A stretch of DNA of 64,000 nt from SAR202 cluster bacterium (GTDB lineage: Bacteria > Chloroflexota > Dehalococcoidia > Lucifugimonadales > Lucifugimonadaceae): positions 47,936 to 111,935 of the forward strand of contig RQOS01000060.1 of assembly GCA_008373205.1 (NCBI GenBank), given 5' to 3'. The position numbers and the translations under genes are program-made. Positions 20,544 through 29,335 of this stretch are shown one piece after another. The first letter of the stretch is position 1. The number at the start of each line of letters is the position of its first letter. The notes under the pieces are model-generated. The model was not told where the DNA came from, made no database searches, and saw only the letters and a program-made list of their open reading frames with translations.

Positions 20544-21758
20544 ATGTACTTTTATTCTGATTTTTTAAATTTATATAAAGAAAAATTCTATTCTAAGTTT
20601 GCGGCTTCTTGTGCTTTAATTTATTCTATAAGATTTCTAGATTTTACTATAATTGCATGGTTGTTAACTAACATATCTGATAATCCTGCAAGTATTGGTG
20701 CACTTGTTTTTGTAAAGTTTATACCTATGATGTTTTCGGGTTTAATAACCGGCTGGCTAGTTGATAAATTTTCAAGATTAGCAATTATAAAATTTGTAAT
20801 TATTTCTCATAGTATTTATTTAATGTCATGGGCCTCTTATATGCTATTTTTTTCAGTAAACATAGAAGTTATTTTCCTTATGACTTTTATTTCGGGGATA
20901 TTGATGTCTATAGATATTTCATCTAGAATTTCATACTTATCCTCATTACTCAAGCGTAGGGTTATTAGGTCAGGGATAGCTGCAAATGTGATTTTCTTAA
21001 ATTTAGCTTGGTTTATAGGGCCAAATATAGGAATGTTTTTTCTTGAATTAAGTAGTTCTGCTATTCTTTATACATCCTTAAGTCTTATTAACATTTTAGG
21101 ACTATTATTCCTAAGAAAAATCCCAAGTCTGAATATATTAAAATATAAAAAAGAAACATACTCAGGCTTTATAGCAGGAATTAATTTTGCTAAGAAGAAA
21201 CCAATAATCTTAGGAACTCTATTAATTGTTGGTTTTGGTAATTTAACTGCTTTCACATTTGAATCTATGGGCCCATATTTTGCAAAATTTATATACGAAG
21301 CAAGTCCAAAAGAATTTTCATTCATGATTTCATGCCAAGGATTAGGTGCTTTAATTGGATCTATTTTTCTATTCCCTATGCTTGTCAAAATAACTAGACC
21401 AGGGTTTGTTTTTTTCATTGCAACTATTTTTCTTTGCACTGGTTCAATTATTTTTTCATACAGCACTTCATTTTTTATTGGCTGCATAATATTAATTATT
21501 TTAGGAGCTGGAACAACATTTTTCATGAATATGCACTCTAGAATTCTAATTACACAAACTCCAAATCCATTACGAGGAAGGGTTGGAGGACTACAACAAT
21601 TTGGGATAAGTTTATTTCCTATTGGTAGCTTAATTACAGGGCTTTTAGGTGATAGGCTTGGAGTTCCTGTAACTATAAGAATTATAGCGATTTTAGGGAT
21701 TCTATGTTTACTAGTTATATTTTTTCTATTTAGAGATTTAAAAAATATTATTGAATGA
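20544..21758 (+). CDS. MFS transporter (enterobactin exporter EntS-like)
   Basis: ~12 TM; GWLVDKFSRLAIIKF; PNPLRGRVGGLQQFGISLFPIGSLITGLLGDRLG. Confidence 0.85.
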   Translation: MYFYSDFLNLYKEKFYSKFAASCALIYSIRFLDFTIIAWLLTNISDNPASIGALVFVKFIPMMFSGLITGWLVDKFSRLAIIKFVIISHSIYLMSWASYMLFFSVNIEVIFLMTFISGILMSIDISSRISYLSSLLKRRVIRSGIAANVIFLNLAWFIGPNIGMFFLELSSSAILYTSLSLINILGLLFLRKIPSLNILKYKKETYSGFIAGINFAKKKPIILGTLLIVGFGNLTAFTFESMGPYFAKFIYEASPKEFSFMISCQGLGALIGSIFLFPMLVKITRPGFVFFIATIFLCTGSIIFSYSTSFFIGCIILIILGAGTTFFMNMHSRILITQTPNPLRGRVGGLQQFGISLFPIGSLITGLLGDRLGVPVTIRIIAILGILCLLVIFFLFRDLKNIIE

Positions 21759-21767
21759 TAAAATTTT

Positions 21768-22595
21768 ATGATGAATAAACTTAAAGAAAAAAAAATATTA
21801 ATAATCATTGCTTCATTTTTAGTATTTTTTTCATGTGATTCAAATAACCAGACTCAAACTTCAGATGATTTAAGACGTTTAGATATTGATTCTATCTCTG
21901 AAACAAGGTCATCATTAGGAAATAGTCTTGATGAAGAATCTAATGTTTTTTGGATTATGGGAAAAGGAATAGTGGAGCAAAAACAAGAACTTATAGAAAT
22001 AAATATATCTATAGAACAAAGAGATAAGGATGTTATTAACGCATCAAAGATAGTTAATGAAAATATAAATAAAGTGGTTGAAATTGCTAAATCTTTAGGA
22101 ATTAAGGAAGACGATATTGTAACAAAAGAATTCAGTATATCTCCTGTAGAAAGATGGATTCAGAAAAAAGATGAGTATGGTGAATGGGGAGAAAGTGAAA
22201 TAATTGCTTATGAGGTAAATAATTCAATATTATTGTCATCAGAAAAAATAGATGTAATAACAGAATTTATTAATCAATCTACTGTACAAACAGGAAATAC
22301 ACTTAGAATAAATCATATAAATTTTAGTGCAAAAGATCAAAAAGAAAATAAAATTGAATCAAGAGAAAAAGCCATAGAAGATGCTCTATACAAAGCTTCC
22401 TTCTATGAGAAAAGACTAGAAATAAAATTAGGAGATATTATTCATTTTCAAGAACTTTCAGGGCCATCAGTTAATCAAAATGATAAAAATCTACCTATGA
22501 TGAGGATGGCTGCTGAAGCTATGCCGTCCGCATCAATCTATGCTGGAGATTCAGAAATTATTACAGAAATTTATTTAGGGTTTAAGATAAATTAA
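21768..22595 (+). CDS. SIMPL-domain (DUF541) lipoprotein
   Basis: Lipobox FFSC; IMGKGIVEQKQELIEINISIEQRDKDVINASKIVNENINKVVEIAKSLGIKEDDIVTKEFSISPV. Confidence 0.78.
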   Translation: MMNKLKEKKILIIIASFLVFFSCDSNNQTQTSDDLRRLDIDSISETRSSLGNSLDEESNVFWIMGKGIVEQKQELIEINISIEQRDKDVINASKIVNENINKVVEIAKSLGIKEDDIVTKEFSISPVERWIQKKDEYGEWGESEIIAYEVNNSILLSSEKIDVITEFINQSTVQTGNTLRINHINFSAKDQKENKIESREKAIEDALYKASFYEKRLEIKLGDIIHFQELSGPSVNQNDKNLPMMRMAAEAMPSASIYAGDSEIITEIYLGFKIN

Positions 22596-22596
22596 T

Positions 22597-23250
22597 ATGA
22601 AAAAAATATTGATATTTATATTTTGCTTTATGATTATTGGAGGTTGTGAAACTAAAGAAAATATCTGTGATTCAAGTAACCCTTTATGTAAATACTTTGA
22701 AATTTATTACCCGGAAGATTCCATTATAGGAGAAGATGTAGCAGAACTAGCTGAAGAAGATTTGGAAACTTATCGTAAAATTTCAGAAGATTTCTTATCC
22801 AACACAACAAAAGATAGTATATTTCATGTATATTCAAATGGAATTTTTATTCCAAGATTTTCATATAGTTTACTTAATGAAGTTGCAGAGGAAGAATTAT
22901 ATCTTGCAGTAGCATTATATCCCGTAGATAAAAAAAATAAGCTTAAGGATACACTAGAAATATTTTATAAAGATCCAGATATTAAATATGCAAGTGAATC
23001 AATTTATGGGGAGTGTAACTTTGATAACGGGTCATATCTAAGTGGTGAATATAGCAAACTTTACAATTGTCTAAAAGATAATATTTTTAGTTATGATTAT
23101 TGGATTGAAGACGAAGATTATATGTGGAGACTAAAATGTGTTTGGAGGAATAATAAATTCTCATCTGTAAGAGACTTAAAAATAACAAATTATAGTTCAT
23201 CTGATCTTTGTAGAAAGTCTTTCGAATCCTTCAAGCTTAAGACAAACTAA
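22597..23250 (+). CDS. Hypothetical lipoprotein
   Basis: Signal peptide with lipobox IIGGC; no recognisable domain. Confidence 0.65.
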   Translation: MKKILIFIFCFMIIGGCETKENICDSSNPLCKYFEIYYPEDSIIGEDVAELAEEDLETYRKISEDFLSNTTKDSIFHVYSNGIFIPRFSYSLLNEVAEEELYLAVALYPVDKKNKLKDTLEIFYKDPDIKYASESIYGECNFDNGSYLSGEYSKLYNCLKDNIFSYDYWIEDEDYMWRLKCVWRNNKFSSVRDLKITNYSSSDLCRKSFESFKLKTN

Positions 23251-24479
23251 AACTTATCAAAATAAGCTACAACTTCTCCTAAGGCATCAACAAAAAGGTC
23301 TATTTCTTCTTTTGTATTGTATAGATAAAAACTAGCTCTAGCTGCAGCAACAATTTCGTAAGATCTGACCAATGGCATAGCACAATGATGACCAGTCCTA
23401 ATTGCAATTCCAAATTTATCCAAAATTTCACCTATGTCATGAGGATGAATTTTATCATGCGTAAATGAAATTACTCCGCCTCGAGCATCCTCATCTGTTG
23501 GACCGATTATATTATAACCATCTAACTCTTTAAATTTTTCAAGTGCATATTTTGTTATATCTTCTTCATGTTCAAATACATTATCCATACCCACTGAATT
23601 AAGATAATCTACAGCTGTCCCAGTAGCTATAGCATCAGCAATATTTGGAGTTCCTGCCTCAAATTTATATGGTAAGTCATTCCATTTTGCTGATTCATAT
23701 GAAACTTCTGAAATCATATCTCCACCAAAATAAAATGGAGGCATTTCATTTAATAATTCTTCTTTACCATACAATAAGCCTATACCAGTAGGGCCTAACA
23801 TTTTATGTGCAGAAAAAGATAAGAAATCACAGTCTAAATCATTAACATTTACCTTAAAGTGCGGGACACTTTGGGCTCCATCTAATACTAAATAAGTGCC
23901 AAACTTTTTTGACATTTCTCTTATTTCTTTTATTGGATTTATTACTCCTAAGACATTAGACATATGAGTTATAGCAATGATCTTTGTCTTAGCATCAATT
24001 TTTGTTTTAGCATCAATTAAATCAATTCTTCCTTCTAAATTATGTTCTAAATATCTCAATGAGGCACCAGTTTGATTACATAATTGTTGCCAAGGAACTA
24101 AATTAGAATGATGTTCCATTCTTGAAATAACAATATTATCGCCAGCTGAAACTTTATTTTTCAGACCATAAGCAACGATATTTATAGATTCACTTGTATT
24201 TCTCGTCCAGATCACTTCTTCAGGGATTGAGCCAATAAATTCTGCCAGCTTAACTCTTGCATTTTCATATGCTTCAGTCGCTTCAACAGAAAGAGTATGC
24301 ACTCCTCTATGAACATTAGAATTATATGAAGAATAATACTGTGTTAGGCTATCAATAACAGATTTAGGCTTTTGAGATGTTGCAGCATTGTCTAAATATA
24401 CAAGCTTATTTTTATTAACGACTCTATCTAAAACTGGGAAGTCTTTTCTTACTTTATTTGGATCAAATTTAGTTTTCAT
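23247..24479 (-). CDS. sufS: Cysteine desulfurase SufS
   Basis: YLDNAATSQKPKSVI, VHRGVHTLS, SFSAHKMLGPTGIGLLYG, RTGHHCAMPL. Confidence 0.95.
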   Translation of the reverse strand: MKTKFDPNKVRKDFPVLDRVVNKNKLVYLDNAATSQKPKSVIDSLTQYYSSYNSNVHRGVHTLSVEATEAYENARVKLAEFIGSIPEEVIWTRNTSESINIVAYGLKNKVSAGDNIVISRMEHHSNLVPWQQLCNQTGASLRYLEHNLEGRIDLIDAKTKIDAKTKIIAITHMSNVLGVINPIKEIREMSKKFGTYLVLDGAQSVPHFKVNVNDLDCDFLSFSAHKMLGPTGIGLLYGKEELLNEMPPFYFGGDMISEVSYESAKWNDLPYKFEAGTPNIADAIATGTAVDYLNSVGMDNVFEHEEDITKYALEKFKELDGYNIIGPTDEDARGGVISFTHDKIHPHDIGEILDKFGIAIRTGHHCAMPLVRSYEIVAAARASFYLYNTKEEIDLFVDALGEVVAYFDKF

Positions 24480-24504
24480 AATTTTTTTTGTGACTTAATT
24501 ATAT

Positions 24505-24533
24505 TTTACATTATTATTATCAAAATTTATGAT
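24505..24533 (+). promoter_or_regulatory. Candidate sigma70-type promoter TTTACA-N17-TATGAT
   Basis: Spacing and consensus match; predicted start site only a few nt before the leader ATG. Confidence 0.45.
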
Positions 24534-24546
24534 AATATATAGAATC

Positions 24547-24618
24547 ATGAGAAATGAAATTTTAACAAAAGAAAACTGTATGTGTTGCTGTTGTCCTAAC
24601 CGTTACGGGTTTCTTTGA
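24547..24618 (+). CDS. Cys-rich regulatory leader peptide MRNEILTKENCMCCCCPNRYGFL
   Basis: 23-codon ORF with 5 Cys codons in 6, directly upstream of a terminator hairpin and a sulfur-uptake operon. Confidence 0.75.
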   Translation: MRNEILTKENCMCCCCPNRYGFL

Positions 24619-24654
24619 TGTGCTAAATTCTATTTCATGACATAAGCTATAAGG

Positions 24655-24678
24655 AACCCCGAGAGGGGTTTTTTTTTT
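24655..24678 (+). terminator. Rho-independent terminator (attenuator) AACCCC-GAGA-GGGGTT-T8
   Basis: 6-bp perfect stem, GAGA tetraloop and 10-T run, 10 nt before the YeeE ATG. Confidence 0.88.
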
Positions 24679-24688
24679 GGGAAATTTT

Positions 24689-25921
24689 ATGACTACTAAA
24701 GCTAAAAATTCATATTATTCAACTCAATTTTTTATTGGGCTCATATTACTTTTTTCAATTTTTATTATTAGTTATCTTATATCAAACAATAATTTTTCAG
24801 ATGCCGCTATTTGGTTAGCAGCTTCAGCATTAGGATTTACCTTGCAAAAATCTCGCTTTTGTTTTGCATCTTCATTTAGAGATTTATTTTTATTCGGCTC
24901 TGGGCAAAATATGAAAGGTGTTCTTATAGCAATTGGAGTAGCTTCTATAGGTTTCGTTGGTATATTAAGTTGGATTCTCCCTAGCCCATTACCTGGAGAA
25001 TATCCTTCTTCAGCACATGTTTTACCTGTAGGAATATCAACAATCATTGCAGGGACTTTATTTGGGATAGGAATGGTGACAGCCGGAGGCTGTGTCTCAG
25101 GAACAATATATAGAATCGCTGAAGGATATGTTGCTTCGGTCGTAACGATGATTGGAATATTCATTGGAACAATTTTGTTGATTATTAGTTGGGATTTTTG
25201 GTGGGATTCACTTATTAGTAATGAAAGTAAAATATTTTTACCTTCAACTTTTTCATTAGGTTATGGATTTAGCTTAGCAATAACATTATTGATTCTTGTA
25301 GGAATATACATACTAATTGTTTTAGTAGAATCTAAATCTGGAATTAGTGAATTTAGTATAAATAAAAAAATCGAACCTAACATTAAGAGTTTTTCAGAAA
25401 AAATTAATGAAAATTTTATAAATATCTTTTCTAACAGCTGGTCTGCAAAAACTGGAGGTCTTGGTATTGGATTTATAGCTATTATTTATTTTTTATTTCA
25501 CTCACCACCTGGAGTAACGGGTGAAATAATGAAACAATCAATGAGCTTATCTGAATCTCTTAACTTTTCTGAGGGAATGCTAAAAGGGATTTCATCATTG
25601 AGTGGATGCCTAGGAGCTAGCGTAGGACAAGGACTTATATCTCATACTTTTGTTAGCACAATTGGAGTTTTTTATGGAGCATTAGTTTCAGCTCTTATGG
25701 CCAAGGAATTCAAGATAAGAACACCAAATGATCCTAAAAGATATATTCAGTCTTTAGGTGGTGGAATAATGATGGGCTTCTCTGCAAGCTTAGGCATTGG
25801 ATGTACTATTGGAGCATTTTTTTCCGCAGTGTCATCTCTGTCACTTTCTGGATGGGTTTTTGGACTAAGCTTATTTGTTGGATCTTTTGTCGGTACAAAA
25901 ATTATTAAGGCGATTGGTTAA
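24689..25921 (+). CDS. YeeE/YedE-family sulfur (thiosulfate-type) transporter
   Basis: KSRFCFASSFRDLFLF; GMVTAGGCVSGTIYRIAEG; SGCLGASVGQG; SLGIGCTIGAFFSA. ATG at 24689 preferred over TTG at 24677. Confidence 0.9.
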   Translation: MTTKAKNSYYSTQFFIGLILLFSIFIISYLISNNNFSDAAIWLAASALGFTLQKSRFCFASSFRDLFLFGSGQNMKGVLIAIGVASIGFVGILSWILPSPLPGEYPSSAHVLPVGISTIIAGTLFGIGMVTAGGCVSGTIYRIAEGYVASVVTMIGIFIGTILLIISWDFWWDSLISNESKIFLPSTFSLGYGFSLAITLLILVGIYILIVLVESKSGISEFSINKKIEPNIKSFSEKINENFINIFSNSWSAKTGGLGIGFIAIIYFLFHSPPGVTGEIMKQSMSLSESLNFSEGMLKGISSLSGCLGASVGQGLISHTFVSTIGVFYGALVSALMAKEFKIRTPNDPKRYIQSLGGGIMMGFSASLGIGCTIGAFFSAVSSLSLSGWVFGLSLFVGSFVGTKIIKAIG

Positions 25922-25923
25922 AA

Positions 25924-26148
25924 ATGAATATTACAAATGAAATCAATTTAATAGACAAACCTGTAAAAGATCAACTTTTAGCAGTGGAGGAAATATTAGA
26001 AAGTATTAGCTCAGAAAATTCAATAGAAATAATAACAAATGAGGAATTATTAATAAAATACATTCCTCCAAAAGCAATAGAGAAAAAAATAAAAATAAAA
26101 CTTAAATTAAAAAATGAAAATTGGCATATTCATTTAGAAAAGGAGTAA
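25924..26148 (+). CDS. Small hypothetical protein, possibly TusA/DUF2249-like fold
   Basis: Lies between YeeE and TusA; pattern ILESISSENSIEIITNEELLIKYIPPKAIEKK...WHIHLEK loosely resembles DUF2249. Confidence 0.5.
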   Translation: MNITNEINLIDKPVKDQLLAVEEILESISSENSIEIITNEELLIKYIPPKAIEKKIKIKLKLKNENWHIHLEKE

Positions 26149-26150
26149 AA

Positions 26151-26387
26151 ATGTCTAATAATGAAACAAAAAAATTAGATCTTAGGGGAGAAATTTGCCC
26201 TTACCCAATGCTAAAAACGAACGAAGAATTAGATGCAAATAAAAATATAGACATTCTTGAAGTTATTACTGACCATTCACCTGCATTATCAACAATACCT
26301 CCTCAAGCACTTAAGAGAGGCTATGATGTAGAAATTGATGAAATAGATAATAGTGAATGGAAAATAACACTTACAAAAGAAAAATAA
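26151..26387 (+). CDS. TusA-family sulfur carrier
   Basis: LDLRGEICPYPMLKTNEEL; AAAAGGAG ribosome-binding site before ATG at 26151. Confidence 0.92.
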   Translation: MSNNETKKLDLRGEICPYPMLKTNEELDANKNIDILEVITDHSPALSTIPPQALKRGYDVEIDEIDNSEWKITLTKEK

Positions 26388-26410
26388 ATAAAAATAAATA
26401 AGGGGGACTT

Positions 26411-27319
26411 ATGAAAAAAATAATAATAATAATATCTGTAATGATTTCTGTATTTGTAGCTTGTAGCTCTCAATCTACAGATAATTCTTTTGAAGCTAGA
26501 GGTTACTCAAGTACAGATAAATTAGTATCTGCAGAATGGCTAGAAGAAAATATAAATGATGTAAAAATTATAGACGTTAGAAAACAAGAAGATTATGACC
26601 AAGGGCATATTCCTGGCGCATTAAGACTCACACCAAATGAAGTTTTTCAATGGGAAGATGAAAATGGAGTTAAGGGAATGCTCCCATCAGGAGATCATAT
26701 AGCTAAGGCTTTAAGTGACATTGGAATAAATGAAGAAGATACCATAATTTTTTATGATGGAAATAGTAATCTTTGGGCATCCAGAGGTCTGTGGGCATTA
26801 GAGGTTTATGGGCATGAAGATTCTAGATTATTAGATGGATCTTGGAACTATTGGTTAGAAAATAATTATCCTACGAGTACTGATTCAGGATCAATTGAAA
26901 AATCTGATTATAAATTTTCCGGAAATGCAAATACTCAGCTTATAGCAGATTTTGAAGAAATTCTTGATTCTGTAGATGATCCTTCTAAAATTGTATGTGA
27001 TACAAGAAGCCCAGATGAATATACGGGTAAAGATGTAAGGGCTGATAGAGGTGGGCATATTCCTGGTTCAGAGAATGTAAATTGGGTAAATGCTGTTGAT
27101 GAAACAGGTAAGTTTCTAAGTGCAAAAGATTTAGAAGCAATATATGATAGCAAAGGTATAAAAACTGATAAAGCTGTATACACATTATGCCAAACAGCTG
27201 TTAGAGCAACTCATACATGGTTTGTCTTACAAGAACTTTTAGGCTATGATAATGTAAAAGTTTATGACGGATCTTGGATTGAATGGGGAAACTCAGATTT
27301 ACCAATAGAAACGAAATGA
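26411..27319 (+). CDS. Tandem-rhodanese lipoprotein sulfurtransferase
   Basis: Lipobox VFVAC; two rhodanese domains; catalytic LCQTAVRA in domain 2 only. Confidence 0.92.
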   Translation: MKKIIIIISVMISVFVACSSQSTDNSFEARGYSSTDKLVSAEWLEENINDVKIIDVRKQEDYDQGHIPGALRLTPNEVFQWEDENGVKGMLPSGDHIAKALSDIGINEEDTIIFYDGNSNLWASRGLWALEVYGHEDSRLLDGSWNYWLENNYPTSTDSGSIEKSDYKFSGNANTQLIADFEEILDSVDDPSKIVCDTRSPDEYTGKDVRADRGGHIPGSENVNWVNAVDETGKFLSAKDLEAIYDSKGIKTDKAVYTLCQTAVRATHTWFVLQELLGYDNVKVYDGSWIEWGNSDLPIETK

Positions 27320-28347
27320 GTATAGAAGAAGAAAAAGAAAATTTAGAATACGGGCTGCCTAGTCACGAGGATATGCAAAGACAAGGCAAGCCTGTAAAAT
27401 TTGGAACAGCCCCTTTCATATATCAAATTGATGGTAATGAATGGGGTAATATTCCAGATGATTGGACTTTAAAAGAAGCTACTTCTGTTGCTGTAAATAG
27501 TATTGATGAAATCATAGTTTTTAATAGAGGAACGAAGCCTATAATGATTTTTGATATTGACGGTAATCTTTTAAGATCTTGGGGAGAAAATATATTCACT
27601 AATGCACACGGAATTAGTGTTGATAGTTTTGATAATATTTATTGCGTTGATTCTGGAGATAATACTGTAAGAAAATTTACTTCTTCTGGAGAGCTTATTT
27701 ATCAGATAGGAAAAGAAGGTGAGAGAGCTGAGAAAATGAGTGGACTGCCTTTTGCTGTGCCAACACAAGTAGCTGTAGATGAAGAAAATAATGATATATA
27801 TGTAGCCGACGGTTATTCAAATGCTAAGGTGCATAAATATAATCAAGATGGAGAATATTTATTTTCTTGGGGGGAATCAGGAACAGGAGAAGGTCAATTT
27901 AATATAGTCCATAATATATCAACCGATAGAAATGGGCTAGTTTATGTTGCAGACAGAGAAAATCACAGGATCCAAATTTTTGACTCCGAGGGTAAATATA
28001 TAGATCAATGGATCAATTTATCTAGAGCAGCATGTCTATACATTGATAAAAGAGGCAATGAGGATATTTTTTATGTCGGAGAATATTTTTCTGGAATTGC
28101 TTCAAATGATACTGGTAAAGATTTAGGTCCTAGGATTTCAATTTTTGACAAAACGGGTAAGTTATTATCTAGACTTGGTGTAGAAAGTTATGGACCAGGT
28201 GTAGGAAGATTTTATTCTCCTCATGGAATTTCAGTAGATTCTCAAGGCAATATATATGTTGCTGAAGTCTCTTATAGTGATTATGGGCAATTCTTAAATC
28301 CAAAGAGAGAGCTTAGGTCTTTGCAAAAATTAAGTAAAATTAATTAG
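27316..28347 (+). CDS. NHL-repeat beta-propeller protein
   Basis: Repeated NGLVYVADRENHRIQIFDSEGKYIDQW / PHGISVDSQGNIYVAEV blocks; ATG at 27316 overlaps the rhodanese stop. Confidence 0.88.
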   Translation: MSIEEEKENLEYGLPSHEDMQRQGKPVKFGTAPFIYQIDGNEWGNIPDDWTLKEATSVAVNSIDEIIVFNRGTKPIMIFDIDGNLLRSWGENIFTNAHGISVDSFDNIYCVDSGDNTVRKFTSSGELIYQIGKEGERAEKMSGLPFAVPTQVAVDEENNDIYVADGYSNAKVHKYNQDGEYLFSWGESGTGEGQFNIVHNISTDRNGLVYVADRENHRIQIFDSEGKYIDQWINLSRAACLYIDKRGNEDIFYVGEYFSGIASNDTGKDLGPRISIFDKTGKLLSRLGVESYGPGVGRFYSPHGISVDSQGNIYVAEVSYSDYGQFLNPKRELRSLQKLSKIN

Positions 28348-29248
28348 ATAGATTTATAGCATTATTTATTGCTTCATAGGTAACCTTCATTGAAGCTGTA
28401 AAAAGCTGGTCAACAGAAAGTTTAGTGGAAGATTCACCTGTAGATACTGCAAAAAAAAGATCCCCGTCGTTAGAAGTATGCGATGGTCTTACTGAAAGAG
28501 CAAGCCCATCGTGAGCTGCAATAGAAAGTCTCTTACAATCAACCTTACTTATTTCAGCATTAGTTATTACTACTCCAATTGTTGTATTTTGAAATCCTCT
28601 CTTTTCAGGCTTTCCATTTAAATATAAATCTACTGAATCATAAATTTTACCATCGCGTTTTGGCCCTGCTATAATTTCACCATTTTCTGGATTTACGATT
28701 GAGCCTAAAGCATTTACTGCTACAAGGCACTCGACAACTGTTCCGTCACCAAAAACATGAGAGGAGAACCCAATCCCCCCGTTCATACTATATTTTGCAC
28801 CTAAGAGTTTTCCAACAGAACATCCAGTTCCAACACCTACATTCCCTAATTCAAAATTTTTAGAAGCATTTTTAGCTGCTAAATAACCTTCATCTAAGCC
28901 AGGTCTTATTTTAGAATTTCCTACATTCAAATCAAAGATAACTGCTGAAGGAACTAAAGGAATAGTATTTCCTCCAAACTTTATACCTATATCTTTTTCC
29001 TCTAAGTATTTCATTACACCCGCAGATGCATTGAGTCCAAAAGCACTACCACCTGTGAGTAGTATGCCATTAATATTTGGAGCAGTAGCTATTGGATCTA
29101 AAAGAGCAATTTCTTTTGTTCCAGGTGCCCCTCCCCTAATATCAACTGATGCAACTAAAGATTTATCTGAAATCAGTGTTGTGCATCCTGTTTTGTTTTC
29201 ACTGTCTGTCCAGTGACCTATTTTTATACCTTCAATATTTGAATTCAT
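28340..29248 (-). CDS. P1-family peptidase (DmpA-like)
   Basis: IKIGHWTDSENKTGCTTLI; LLTGGSAFGLNASAGVMKYLEE; GVGTGCSVGKL. Confidence 0.9.
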   Translation of the reverse strand: MNSNIEGIKIGHWTDSENKTGCTTLISDKSLVASVDIRGGAPGTKEIALLDPIATAPNINGILLTGGSAFGLNASAGVMKYLEEKDIGIKFGGNTIPLVPSAVIFDLNVGNSKIRPGLDEGYLAAKNASKNFELGNVGVGTGCSVGKLLGAKYSMNGGIGFSSHVFGDGTVVECLVAVNALGSIVNPENGEIIAGPKRDGKIYDSVDLYLNGKPEKRGFQNTTIGVVITNAEISKVDCKRLSIAAHDGLALSVRPSHTSNDGDLFFAVSTGESSTKLSVDQLFTASMKVTYEAINNAINLSN

Positions 29249-29335
29249 TTTAATTAAAATTTAGTAAACTATAAAAAATCATGATTTCATTTTATAAACA
29301 AAAATCTGATATAGCTAATTTAATTAGGAGCAAAG

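Noticed and set aside
21068-21808. 246-aa minus-strand ORF
   Set aside because: Antisense to a clear MFS transporter; Ile/Pro/Lys-rich shadow composition.
24577-24618. CMCCCC peptide as a metal-binding microprotein, or the TGA stop as selenocysteine
   Set aside because: Position before a terminator and a sulfur operon fits a regulatory leader; no SECIS-like element and no sensible continuation after TGA.
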